Of a stretch of 64,000 nt of DNA, positions 1-10,080 are shown in pieces. How positions within the stretch are numbered: position 1 is the stretch's first letter; each line of letters opens with the position of its first letter. The DNA comes from Umbilicaria muhlenbergii. Taxonomy: Eukaryota; Ascomycota; Lecanoromycetes; Umbilicariales; Umbilicariaceae. The translations under genes and the position numbers were made by a program. The notes beneath the pieces are model-generated. The model did not search any database. It saw nothing but the letters and a program-made list of their open reading frames with translations, and was not told the DNA's origin. The DNA is taken from contig KK106981.1 of assembly GCA_000611775.1 (NCBI GenBank), forward strand, positions 4,280,927 to 4,344,926, written 5' to 3'.

Positions 1-676
1 ATTCGATACTGACTCGCTACGATGAGATAGTGGGCAATGAGCCGAGAGCCGGGCAAGGCGTTTGGAAAGGAGATAAGAAGACGCCCAAGTCTTGAGGCCC
101 AGGTTATCGGCTGTGAGAGAAGGTTCGTAGAGGGTGATCGTAACAGTAGGGCCAGAAGAGTCGGTTGTTGTGGGTATAGAGAAGTCTCGCAAGATAGGTG
201 GTAATGCTAAGGATAGCATTCAAGAGGCGTCAGTGAGTTTCGACCAAGACCAACGGTGTCCATATGTATGGATAATGTACGTAAAATAGAAAGGATTTGT
301 TTACCAGTCCGTCCAGATCTTTCGCTCAATCTTAAACTAGCCAACTCCCATATCTGTTCTCTTAGGTTCTCATTATCTATCCACGGCAGCCTGCTAGCGA
401 CAATACTGGTCAGGTACTTCGGGATGCCTTCTTCGTTGATCTTTGCGTCCACCGCAAGGCTCTTCCCATTGGGGCCGACATCCCATGATACCGGCTTGAT
501 GGCTAGATCGTTCAAGGTCTGTAGCAAGACATCAGGTGCTGGTCGTGTGTATATTTGAGGAAGGTCTAAGACTGCGAAGAATGTGCTTTGTTCAGTGTCA
601 GCACCATGGCATCTTGATAGGCAATTATTGTCTTACCATGGATTTGCGGCACTTCATCAAAGTCGAAGGGATCCAT
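1..676 (-). CDS. efm2: EFM2-type protein-lysine methyltransferase, 5' part (runs off the window)
   Basis: Three exons are visible on the minus strand: 676-637, 571-305 and 206 to the window edge. Introns are 638-? in reverse order 572-636 and 207-304, with donors GTAAGA and GTAAAC and acceptors CAG and TAG. The reading frame holds across both junctions. The protein begins MDPFDFDEVPQIH and later carries WELASLRLSERSGRT, then YEPSLTADNLGLKTWASS. This order matches yeast Efm2 (ISERCGRTA followed by HEPSLTADNLGWKTWGSS), a seven-beta-strand methyltransferase that methylates a lysine of elongation factor 2. The SAM-binding GxGxG motif would lie beyond the left edge. The gene is divergent from GWT1 with about 200 bp between the start codons. 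Identity is a family match made by eye and is strong; the exact substrate lysine is inferred from the family. Confidence 0.87.
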
Positions 677-878
677 CTTGATCCGTAGAACAAAGAGGTA
701 AGTTAGGCGAACTGAGCAATGCCTCCTGTCGGTCGGTAGGGCTGTTGGGCTTGACGCACGCTAACCAAGCGGCCAGTAAATCGACAAGACTCTGACCTCC
801 ATCAGAGACGTGGGCTCACTGCTCAACTGCAAAGAATGATCTCATTGAAGCAAAGGTGAAATTTATGGAGCGGTTACA
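677..878. promoter_or_regulatory. Shared divergent promoter of EFM2 and GWT1
   Basis: These 202 bp separate the start codons of two divergently transcribed housekeeping genes, so they must hold both 5' leaders and core promoters. I see no clear TATA box. Co-regulation is an inference from the spacing only. Confidence 0.5.
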
Positions 879-2424
879 ATGGCCCAAAGCTACAAGACCC
901 TCAAGGAAGATTTTGTCTCCAATCTATCTGGAGGACAGATCTCGGAAATAAATTACGTGACCGCTGTAGCCCCGGTGGGTCATGTAGCAGCTTCTACACC
1001 AGAAGCAGATCTTACTGATGCATGTACAGGCGGCGGTTTTACTTTGGTCGGTCCTCCAGTCACGTCAAGGCTTCTTCGTCAAATATGGCCCTGCCGCGCT
1101 CGTGACAGACTTTCTTCTCAATGTTGGAGCAATCTTACTGGCAACTACCTTGTACTCTTCGGTGCCCTTGCTCCTCAACCTCCTATTACTTTCCCCAGCC
1201 TTTGTGATATACCTGCTTCCCACCACCAAAGCAAAGAGAAAAGCCTCGAAGCCACAGCAAGCCAATGGGGCCACGGCAGGTCCTGGTACGCGGGATGACC
1301 TTGAACCCTTTCCGATCCGTCCATTTGTCACCTCTTATAGAGGGAGTATGATGGTCATCACGTGCATCGCAATTCTTGCTGTCGACTTCAAAATTTTCCC
1401 TCGGCGCTTTGCAAAGGTTGAGAATTGGGGCACTTCGCTAATGGACATGGGGGTTGGGTCGTTCGTTTTTTCTGCCGGAGTTGTAGCTGCGAAACCTATC
1501 CTCAAGGACAGAATGGTGGGGAAGCCATCTGCACTACCCCAACGACTGACAGCATCAGTACGGCATTCATTGCCTTTACTTATCCTTGGTCTTATCAGGT
1601 TATACAGCGTCAAAGGACTTGATTATGCCGAACACGTCACGGAGTATGGTGTACATTGGAACTTTTTCTTCACTCTTGCATTCTTGCCGCCGTTCGTGGC
1701 GCTGTTTCAATCCTTCTTTGCATTGATACCGTCGTACGAAATACTTTCAATACTCCTAAGCAGCATTTACCAGTTATCTCTAGAGTTCACTAGCTTGAAG
1801 GCCTACATACTAACAGCTCCGCGGACCGATCTTCTGAGTCAGAACCGCGAAGGTGTATTTTCATTCTTTGGTTATTTGGCGATTTTTCTAGCCGGGCAAG
1901 GGACCGGCACGTACATTCTTCCAAGAAAGATGGACCGGAGTTCAAAGACCGATTCTGCTACAATGGAGCGCAGGCGTTTACTCATACGTATGATGTCGTC
2001 CTCCTCCATTGGGATCCTTTTGCTAGCATTAGCAACATCCTACAACTATGGTTTTGGCCTGCAAGTTTCCCGTCGGCTTGCCAACCTTCCCTATGTCTTT
2101 TGGGTATCGGCCTTCAATTGTACCCAGATTACGATCTTTTGTATTATTGAGACCGTCTTGTTTCCCGGGGTACACAAAGCAGCCGACAGGACATCGGAGA
2201 GACGTGAAGGCGCAATAGCTACCAGCAGAGTCCTCAGAGCATTCAACGCAAACGGGCTAGCGATATTCTTACTGGCCAACTTGCTGACTGGGGCCGTCAA
2301 CCTTACGATGAACACGCTTAGCGTGAGGAGAGAAGGGGCTATGGGGGTATTGGTCGCTTATGCTGCACTCTTGACCGGGATCGCGGTGATGCTCGATGCG
2401 TGGGGTATCGCGATCAAAATATAG
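879..2424 (+). CDS. gwt1: GPI-anchored wall transfer protein 1 (inositol acyltransferase)
   Basis: GWT1 acylates the inositol of glucosaminyl-phosphatidylinositol in the ER, an early step in making GPI anchors for cell-wall proteins; it is the target of the antifungal class that includes manogepix. Exons are 879-974 and 1030-2424, giving 496 aa. The 55-nt intron (GTGGGT...CAG) joins NYVTAVAP to [12 protein letters not shown], which is the usual N-terminus of fungal GWT1; the in-frame ATG at 1018 lies inside the intron and is not the start. The protein has about a dozen hydrophobic segments and contains the family block [16 protein letters not shown]. The C-terminus ([15 protein letters not shown]) is also typical. 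Length agrees with the family (about 480-510 aa). No sign of damage. Confidence 0.95.
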
Positions 2425-2576
2425 ACGACCGATTCAACGTTGAATTTGTGCTATCAAGACAAGTCTCCTACATACAAGAATACCCGCAAAGTTCCCCAAC
2501 ACCTACACCTTCGCCGAAACACCCCCCTTGGGTCTAACAGTTTTCCGTTACTCCCGAGGGACGACGACGCTCGTGT

Positions 2577-2900
2577 TTATATGTACTCGTACATTTCCTC
2601 GTCGCGCGACTGTTCAGGCACTAGCTCGAGGAAGTGCCCTTGTGAGCTGCTGGATGATGAGATACTCGACATTGTGCTCGTGCTGCTGGATCTGCGCTTT
2701 TGCTTTAATGGAACGCTGCCTTCTTCCTCGATCGTCGGCATCTCTTCCACTAGGATGCCACGACCGGCCGACGAGTTTCGAGCGGGCGGCGCTCTCCTGG
2801 ACTGGTACTGCTGGTCTGGTAGGAAGACGAGGAATGTTGACGGGCGTTGCGCAGTCGCGGAGTTGGTCGCGCTGTTGTTCTTACTGGGTGCTGCGGCCAT
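2577..2900 (-). CDS. Small Ser-rich acidic protein, hypothetical
   Basis: This is a 107-aa intronless reading frame with a true ATG. I do not recognise a named family. The N-terminal half is polar with an STFLVFLPDQQ stretch; the middle has EEMPTIEEEG; a basic and serine-rich run (KQKRRSSSTSTMSS) follows; and the end, FLELVPEQSRDEEMYEYI, looks like an ordered acidic tail. Alternating charged and serine blocks with a well-formed C-terminus suggest a real, mostly disordered protein rather than a chance frame. The longer plus-strand frames over the same bases lack such structure. It converges on GWT1, with stop codons about 150 bp apart. Confidence 0.5.
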   Translation of the reverse strand: MAAAPSKNNSATNSATAQRPSTFLVFLPDQQYQSRRAPPARNSSAGRGILVEEMPTIEEEGSVPLKQKRRSSSTSTMSSISSSSSSQGHFLELVPEQSRDEEMYEYI

Positions 2901-4410
2901 TATGGTGGCAATAAGATGGTAGAAGGAACTATCGGGACTTCAAAGCGAGTGGGAGAATTGGACGGTGGGGATTAAGAATCGGTATCAGGGTTGCGGCCAG
3001 CGCAGTTCATTTGCTAGGAAAGGGTAATTATATTATCGAAGACAATTTATCGTAGAACAAACTCCAGCGAGGACAGAACGACGACGACCTCGATTATATA
3101 GTCCCCTCTTCGCCGGCATCGATTGCGTTTCTTGGTTGCTGTCGCGATCGATAGCGATAGCAGAGGCTGTGTGTGTTTGATGTATTGTTTCGAACGTGAA
3201 GCCGGGGGAAGAGCCCCAATTGGGCATCCGAGGCCTCGTCTGCTACGCGGGTGTATCATCAGTATTCCACACGATAAATGCCACAAAGGCGACCGGGTTC
3301 CCATTCGCTGTTCTTGAAGCTGTTCTCGATTGTCTTTCGCTTGGCTGGAGCATTCGACGTTCGATATTGGAGGTTCGACGTTCGGAGTCGGTGACGCGGT
3401 CGTGGGGGCGACGTGCGTGGATACTGCGCCACAGCTTGCGACGGTGAAACTGGAACAGATCGTGTTGCAGAGCACGATTACGATACCTTGGCTTTTCTTG
3501 GGAGGGATGCGATTTTGTATAACTTGGCTGATGCAAGAGTTGCCTCTCTCAAGGTTGGTCAGACAAAAGGATCCCGTTATGCAGCTGCTACTTAGAGTCC
3601 GTATAGTAGATCAATTAGATAAAGGTCCAGCAAAAGGGAACAAATGACAGCTCCATAATAGATCCGTCACTGGATTATTATAGACTTGACAGGATCACTA
3701 AAATAAACTTTTGAAAAGAAAAGTAGAACTCATAAATCTCGAGGCCGCTGTTATATGCGAATACGATCGATCGCCTGTTATCAGGAGCGCCTACGACGGG
3801 CACATATAGAGCGTGTTTGTCGACTGCACGGTTCTTCCTAACAACACAGGAGGTTTAAGGTGCGATCCTGATGACCAGGCAAGGGTTTCAGCATCAGCAG
3901 AGGGGGGTAGGGGACCCGACCCTGGGGTCTGAGTAAATCAACAACCCAAATTTACTACAGCAACACCCATACCTCCAACTTCACCCACCTCCCTCCCTTA
4001 ACCACTCGCTGCACGAGTCTCGAACCCCCAGCCGTATACAGTACAGAGTTTGCGGACCAGATGATGATCTGATGGAAATCTACGATAGGTTGATGTTGCT
4101 CTACAGGAATATAGAGGCCGTATAAGGGAGGTCGCTGTATAGATCCTCGGTGGAAAGGATGTCAAATGTTGAATACATATGCTACTTGCACTCCGCTACG
4201 GAGTAGCTATACTCCCAAACCCCCACCCGCCATCTGAACCCCCCTCTCTAAACACCCCCACAAGCCCCCCCCAAAACAGCTTCACAAACCATCTCATACT
4301 CCCTCAACCTCCCCCCCACCCAGCCAACGGAACGAATCCTCCGTCCTCCCCACCGCGCCGCCCGCCCACCCCCCCCCTTCCCCCCAACAAACCCGCCCAC
4401 CCCCACCCCA
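2901..4410. other. Intergenic, no supported gene
   Basis: I see no convincing gene in these 1.5 kb. An 11-bp direct repeat TTCGACGTTCG occurs twice near 3355-3385. From about 4200 the plus strand becomes very C-rich (long runs of C and CCCA), which is the 3' flank of the citrate synthase-like gene read from the other side. Confidence 0.5.
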
Positions 4411-6059
4411 TCAGATCTTCGAAACCGGCCCCGTCCCCGTAACCGGTCCCGTATAGAAAAGCGTCGGCCGAAGGATATTATTCGGTTTACCTGCCCCATT
4501 CTCAGCGCCTTTATGTTCTCAAAAAAAAACCCCCCGGGTGAAAAGGAAAAAGGGGGAAACAAACTCATCGCCTCGCGCCAATGCGCCATCAACCCAGACG
4601 TGCGCATACAAAACATCATCACCGGCACCATTTCCGGTTCATACTCGCTGCGCCAATCACTGTGCGTCAGTCCAGTCCAGCCCAGTCCCGTTCCACCGAG
4701 TCACCGTTCCGCGCGGCCGAAACCCGGGAAAGGCAGCCGGGTGGGAGGGGGAGAACAGGAAACCAAAACATACAGGGCGATATAAATAAAAACCCCATAA
4801 AGATCCGCATTCGGGTGCAAGTGCCTCTTCAAAAAGTATTCGTCCTCCCCCGCCCTCCGCACAACCTCCCCCGCAATATCCAAAACCGGCGTCTGCGCCT
4901 TGAGCGCCCGCAGTATCTTCTTCGTGCCCTTGATGCGCGGGTCCTCCGTCCGGTACGTCCGATGCCCGTACCCGTACAACTTCGCCTCCCCCCGCTTCAC
5001 CCGGTCGATCATCGCGGGCACTTTCGCTACCGATCCGACGTCCCGCATGTTCTTGTACGCGACTTCCGTGGCGCCGAAGTGCAGCGGGCCGTACCCGGAG
5101 CTGAGCGCGGCGATGAGGCCGGAGATGGGATCCGAGAGGGTGGAACTGGCGAGCAGCAGCGCGAAGGTCGAGTTCGTGGGCCCGGCGTCGAACCCCAGCG
5201 CCCAGGTGTGGTGCAGGGCGCGGATGTGCGTCGGGTCTGGTTTCCCCGTGGCGGGGTCGACTTTGCCCATCATGAGGAGGAGGTTGGAGAGGAAGCAGCC
5301 CTGGGGGTCGGCGGGGTGGAAGGGGCGGTTGGCGCGGTGGCAGGTGGTGAGGGCGATGCAGATGGCGTAGGCGGCGGCGGTGCGGACGACGGCTTTGTCG
5401 ACGAGGGGGAGGTTGCCGTGGTAGATGTTGCCGCCGCGGGCGGTGGGGATGCCTTTGGGGACGGAGCCGAGGTAGGCGGATAGGCCGGCGATGATCATTA
5501 GCATTGGGGCTGTGGAACGGCTGGTCGGTGGGGTTAGTGGTGGGGGGGTGGTGGTGGTGGTGGTGGTGGGCAGGAGGATACGCACGGGAATGCTTGGATG
5601 ACACTGACGACACTTGGTGGGACATCTTGGAGCGCCGCGGCGAAAGATTGTCTGAGTCTTTCTTTCTCTTCGGGGGTGGGTAGGTGGCCCCACACAGTCA
5701 GATGGAAGATGTCTTCGTAGTCGTTGTGGAACAGTTCTTCGATAGGGATACCTCGGTGTTGTAGCATCCCACTGGAATCGCTGTTGAACAAACAAAGCAT
5801 GAGTAGCTGCTGGATTCCGTCAGAGATCACACAGCACGTTGACGTACCTGAAGGTCAACTTGGACTCCCCGGTCGCTGTGTTTCGAAGGCCTGGATCATA
5901 CAAGCGGAGGCCATTCTTGACCTGGTCCGCAAGGTCGGAGCCATCGGCAGGTGCCTTGATGTCTTTGAATCTGGCTGCATCGATGACATTGCGGTGTATG
6001 GGAATCTCATAGTTTAGAGAGGTGCGAGAGTCGGTGACAAGAAGTTTGCCTTCAGACAT
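4411..6059 (-). CDS. Citrate synthase family enzyme with a C-terminal peroxisomal signal (SKI)
   Basis: Citrate synthases join acetyl-CoA (or a longer acyl-CoA) to oxaloacetate. Five exons keep frame: 6059-5848, 5780-5586, 5520-4774, 4647-4565 and 4490-4411, giving 438 aa. The catalytic triad can be seen: His282 in GPLHFGA, His322 in GYGHRTYR and Asp375 in NADLYG. The block SGLMAHWREAM near the end is also typical. There is no mitochondrial leader; the protein starts MSEGKLLVTDSRTSLNYEIP and ends GPVSKI, a PTS1 variant, so a peroxisomal location is likely. It belongs to the shorter, bacterial-like branch rather than the mitochondrial CIT1 type. Members of this branch act in the glyoxylate/methylcitrate area and, in some gene clusters, as alkylcitrate synthases. 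The substrate cannot be read from the sequence. Exons shift from C-ending to G-ending codons. Confidence 0.9.
5536..5570. repeat. (GTG)n microsatellite inside intron 2 of the citrate synthase-like gene
   Basis: A run of GTG/GGT triplets on the plus strand fills most of the 65-nt intron 5521-5585. On the coding strand it reads CCACCA..., so it forms the pyrimidine-rich part of the intron ahead of the acceptor. Confidence 0.75.
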
Positions 6060-7676
6060 AGTTGGCGTAGATCTGGAGGACTAGCTCGGACACTGATTGA
6101 AGATACTTGATCGGCGGTTCGAAGGTTTGAGAAAATGTGTGAAGCTAAAGAAGCGCTCAAGCAAGATTGATTTGCACGGATGTCTAATTGCAAAGACTGC
6201 GTCATCGTGTTCGGGCCGAGGGGCAGGAGAAGCAGATTATTCTGAAGCTATACGGAGTTAAACAGCATTGTTCTGTTCGGGCCGAAGTAGAATATCAGAA
6301 GCATCTTTCGAGGAGCAGAAGCATTATGTGCATACATTAGCTCCAGCTCGCACATGAGACAACGAATATGAAGTCAGCTGAGACGACGTGAAAAAGATGC
6401 GTGATCACTAATGAGGCCGCTTCAACGATGAAGAAACTGATAGCGTGAAGAAGCTACCAGCGCATGGACGAGGGAGCAATATTGAACAGCACTCCACGAC
6501 AGACGGGCAGATCATCAATTGCTTCATCTCTGTTTTCTGAGAACATCCCTCTGCGAGATCTATGAGCTAGACCTCGATGACTGAAGCTCGGTACTCCTCG
6601 TCACCGCATGGTCATTCGCTGAAGATATTGCCCAAGAGCATGCGTAGATGGGAGATGGAGTCAGCAGTCGGCCAATCAGCACCCGAACCGTTGAACTGGA
6701 CCGGTGTCACCAAGCCCACAAGATCCAACCCAAACCCACTGGCCTGACGCAGCCTGAGGTCACTAAACCTCCGTCGTCCTGTCGTGCGCCCACCGTACCT
6801 AGCGTCGGGTAATAAGCAAGCATCCAACCATCCTATTCGATCCTTTCGATCCTTCAGGCACATCATCGTCTCATCCTCAAGGTAACAATCCTTCCGAGAT
6901 CTTATTCTTGTCCCGGGTTATGGTCACGCGGCCTGTTTCTGATTCGAATCCCGAGTTTCAATGCCCGCGAGGCAATGGGGCGCGGCGCTGCATAGCCTCT
7001 TGGAGGCGGTTGGGGGGATTGCTTCGCTAAATGCGCTTTGGGATTTGGGAGGGGAGAGATGGCAAGGTCTAGGCACGTTATAAGGGTACCTGCAGAGAGT
7101 GCAGCGTTAGGATTAAGGTGGTATGGTGTGCTTTTGATGCGATTAGATTGAGATCGAATCCCTCTGCCCTGCATATTCAGCTTGTGGATTTCACAGGGTT
7201 TATATCTCCTATGATTGTACATAGGAACCTTGTGCCCTGTCTAGCACTGTAGCCCTCTTTATTCCCTGTCCAGGCTCAATACCTTTTCATCCAAGTCCTT
7301 ACGGTTCTTGTTCTGATATTATGCTATATATCAGATTCTGCACCAAACAGAATAACCCATATCATTTAGGCTGAGCGACAGGTCCTCATAGTTTAGTGAA
7401 TAGTGTTAACAGTCTACCTTTGCAAATCAAATACCGATCACTTGAACTCAATCATCGGACTACGGACTAAGCTTCTCCAATCATAACCTTTAATCTAATA
7501 TGTCTCAAGTTTTATTAACGAGTCTATATAAAAACAAGAACGAGACTATCCGCTATTCCAACGCGATGGTATGTATATGTTGGATACACAAGAACATCTC
7601 GTAGAAAATAGTGAAGACCCCTTTCCACCTCAGACCCGAATTACATAACCTCTTACTCTACTGCAAAAGCACCTAC
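6060..7676. other. Intergenic, no supported gene
   Basis: This 1.6-kb stretch holds the 5' flank of the citrate synthase-like gene and the 3' flank of the propeller gene. Frames of 80-106 codons occur but show no domain or codon bias. A short repeat TTCGGGCCGA appears twice near 6210 and 6277. From about 7240 to 7600 the DNA is AT-richer. Confidence 0.45.
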
Positions 7677-8723
7677 TCAAGTCGAAATATTAACATCCAC
7701 CCTAACCACCCTGCCAGGCTGCGTAAAAGTCCCAGTGATATAGCCATTGATGCCACCATTAGTCGAAACATAAAGACTGCTCCAATCCGACCCCGTTCTC
7801 CCAAACTCGCAAGCCGTAGACCCGGAGAGAAGTGGATCAGTCGACGCGGCCACCACCGTTCCTCCAGTGACCGCTCGAGCTCTGAGCTCGTTATTCCCAG
7901 CAAAAAGCGTGTCTCCGATATAATCGAACTGAAAGTCGTCCCCGGCCGTAAAGTTAGATACCACAGTCGAAGCGGACCCGGCAGCTGTTCCATCCGAGTT
8001 GATGGGTATTTTGGCCCAGATTGCCTGATCGGTGTTGGTGAAGTAGAGCGAGTTGTCGCGGACCTTGATCCCGTTGACCCCGGTGGGCGCGATTGAGGAA
8101 GTCGGCTTCATCAGAGGGTCCGCGAGGACTTTGCTCGTCTGGCCGTTATTCACGTTTAGAGACCAGACGGCGCCGGCTCCGGAGTCGGCGATGAGCAGAC
8201 GCCCGTTAAACGTGGTCATTCCGTTGAAGACGAGCACTTGTGGGAAGTCTGCAACTTTCGTGACGGTAGCTGAATTCGGGTTGCCGGTGGAATAGGAGTT
8301 CATATCGACCTTCCATACCGAAAAGGTGCCCGGAGGGGCTGTGAAGGTAACGGTGGAGAGATTGCCGGTGGCAACATAGAAGATATCGGTGCCAAGCTCG
8401 GCAATACCCAGGCAGCCTAGCGTAGAGGGAAAGGTGTGGACTAGGGTTGCGCTCTGTGTTTGGAATGGATTCACCTGGTAGACTTGTGGCGAGGTGAGGA
8501 GTGTCACGAGGATCTGGCCATTAGATCGGACGGCGAGATTTTCCACCCAGGTGCCTTTGGGGAAATCGTAGATGTCGTGTACAGATGCGGAAACTGACCG
8601 TGCAACGTTCTGAGGAACGACGCTCGACGGAGGCTGAGCAGGCGCAGAATTTGCAGGCCTGGCAAAGGATATGGCTGAGATTAAAAACGCGGCGAGCGTA
8701 GTAGATATGTATTGGAGCTGCAT
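7677..8723 (-). CDS. Secreted SMP-30/gluconolactonase-like six-bladed beta-propeller protein
   Basis: The 348-aa intronless protein begins with a hydrophobic signal peptide (about residues 1-26, ending near ANSA) and is therefore likely secreted or lumenal. The rest is a run of short beta-rich repeats: NLAVRSNGQILVTLL, GMTTFNGRLLIADSG, GVNGIKVRDNSLYFTN and SSLYVSTNGG. This is the look of the SMP-30/gluconolactonase/LRE-like propeller fold. Fungal members of this size include lactonase-like proteins of unknown role and, in some biosynthetic clusters, hetero-Diels-Alderases; the sequence alone does not separate these. It sits between a citrate synthase-like and a PrpD-family gene, which fits a role in small-molecule metabolism. 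A TATAAAG box lies about 60 bp upstream of the start. Confidence 0.8.
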   Translation of the reverse strand: MQLQYISTTLAAFLISAISFARPANSAPAQPPSSVVPQNVARSVSASVHDIYDFPKGTWVENLAVRSNGQILVTLLTSPQVYQVNPFQTQSATLVHTFPSTLGCLGIAELGTDIFYVATGNLSTVTFTAPPGTFSVWKVDMNSYSTGNPNSATVTKVADFPQVLVFNGMTTFNGRLLIADSGAGAVWSLNVNNGQTSKVLADPLMKPTSSIAPTGVNGIKVRDNSLYFTNTDQAIWAKIPINSDGTAAGSASTVVSNFTAGDDFQFDYIGDTLFAGNNELRARAVTGGTVVAASTDPLLSGSTACEFGRTGSDWSSLYVSTNGGINGYITGTFTQPGRVVRVDVNIST

Positions 8724-8781
8724 GATGAGAAGAATGGAGAGAATACTGATGGATAGGAAAATTAAAGGAGAGACCTCATGG

Positions 8782-8788
8782 CTTTATA
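8782..8788 (-). promoter_or_regulatory. TATA box of the propeller gene
   Basis: The minus strand reads TATAAAG here, 59 bp before the ATG at 8723. Position and sequence fit a core promoter. Confidence 0.5.
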
Positions 8789-10080
8789 CACGGTGAAAAG
8801 AAGGCGAACGGGGGACATGGCCGTGGCACAGCACAACTCCAACAACGCCGTAAATCACAGTCTCTCGGACCAGCCGACCAACATCCTCCTGTTTCGGTGA
8901 CCATCGACTTTGGCAAGAGTAAGGGAGCACTACACCGGACATCAGCTCAAGCCATGATAGTTGGGTACAGTAAGACGGCAAGCTCTTGAACATGGCGCTG
9001 GCAACAGTCCGTTCAGTCCTAGAACTTCGGTCGGACCGGATGGGAATCGAGAGTGTTGCAAGGATGATGTGGGTGTGTTCGCAGTCTGGGTCAGATGTTT
9101 TTGGATGGGGCATGATGGGTGTCGAGTGAACTACCACCACACTGCCTATACCATACTCCTGCTGTGTCCGCAGTCATCGAGATACGACATAGGAAGAGGC
9201 ACAGCAGCGGGGCTCAACTTGGGGCCGTAAAACTTAGAACAACTGTCATCACCTGAATGGTTTGGTGTCGTAAGAATACTAGTTGATGAATCAGCCTTGG
9301 TCTAAAGAATCGCAGGAATTAGTTAGGGACGAACTGTTGCGTACTCAGCATCGCCACCGAAGAAGCCTTCTTTTTCTAGGCACACGCCTATGATCACATA
9401 CGAGGTTTGAGGTAGCATTTGACACGAGTAATGAGCGACGTGAGGTTAGCCTTTGGCATAACATTAGAGTAGGTATCATTAAGGTAATGACTGCAGGCAC
9501 TGCTTGCATGGCTTCCATGCGACGCACAAGTAAGGTACCCGCAAATGGATTCGCAGCGACGAATAGAGATGCACTGAGCCTGGCAAGCAGCTCCTCCAGA
9601 ACCAAGCGTATTTCAGACCATGCCAATCGGCTGTGGCAGCCACAAACGGACGACGTCAAGGATGATTACTAGAAAGGGCCAAGCCACGTGCTGCTGACTT
9701 CCGAATAAGGTCGTGGGGGCCTGACATCGTTCAGCTGATAGATTACCGACTGTAGGGCATTGCAGAGGCGAAGTTCCAGCACGTCGGGGTTCAGGTGACG
9801 TTGCGGTTGCATTCCACGCCGTCCTCCTCGCTTAGCGAAATCCTGGCTACTGCATACATCGGTGATCCTTCCATGTGTCTCGTAGAGTAAGATATGGGCG
9901 GTACAGTAGAAGTAACGGCAATGATTATTGGCGAATTGGGAATACCGTAGCATCCCAGGACCGTTCACCGGCCGGGCCAAGGTAGACAATTCCCCATTCT
10001 AAAAGAAGGATGCCCTCTCATACAGAGGGGGTGGGAAAGGCGGCTTTCTTTCATTGATCAGATTAGCTCAATGCCGTAAG
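8789..10080. other. Divergent intergenic region between the propeller and PrpD-family genes
   Basis: About 1.3 kb with no supported gene. Two opposing frames of 60-104 codons near 9345-9670 have no recognisable domain. The region would hold the regulatory sites for both flanking genes; I could not identify a specific binding site with confidence. Confidence 0.4.

Noticed and set aside
4581-5483. 300-codon plus-strand frame opposite the citrate synthase-like gene
   Set aside because: Shadow of a C/G-biased exon: Arg/Gly/Val-rich low-complexity translation, no domain, while the minus strand gives a full enzyme with its catalytic triad.
6901-6990. tRNA-like stretch with ATTCGAATC (B-box-like)
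   Set aside because: The flanking bases do not pair into a T-arm or an acceptor stem on either strand, so no tRNA is called.
9345-9672. Opposed 60- and 104-codon frames between the propeller and PrpD genes, considered as a further cluster gene
   Set aside because: No family similarity in any frame and no plausible spliced extension.
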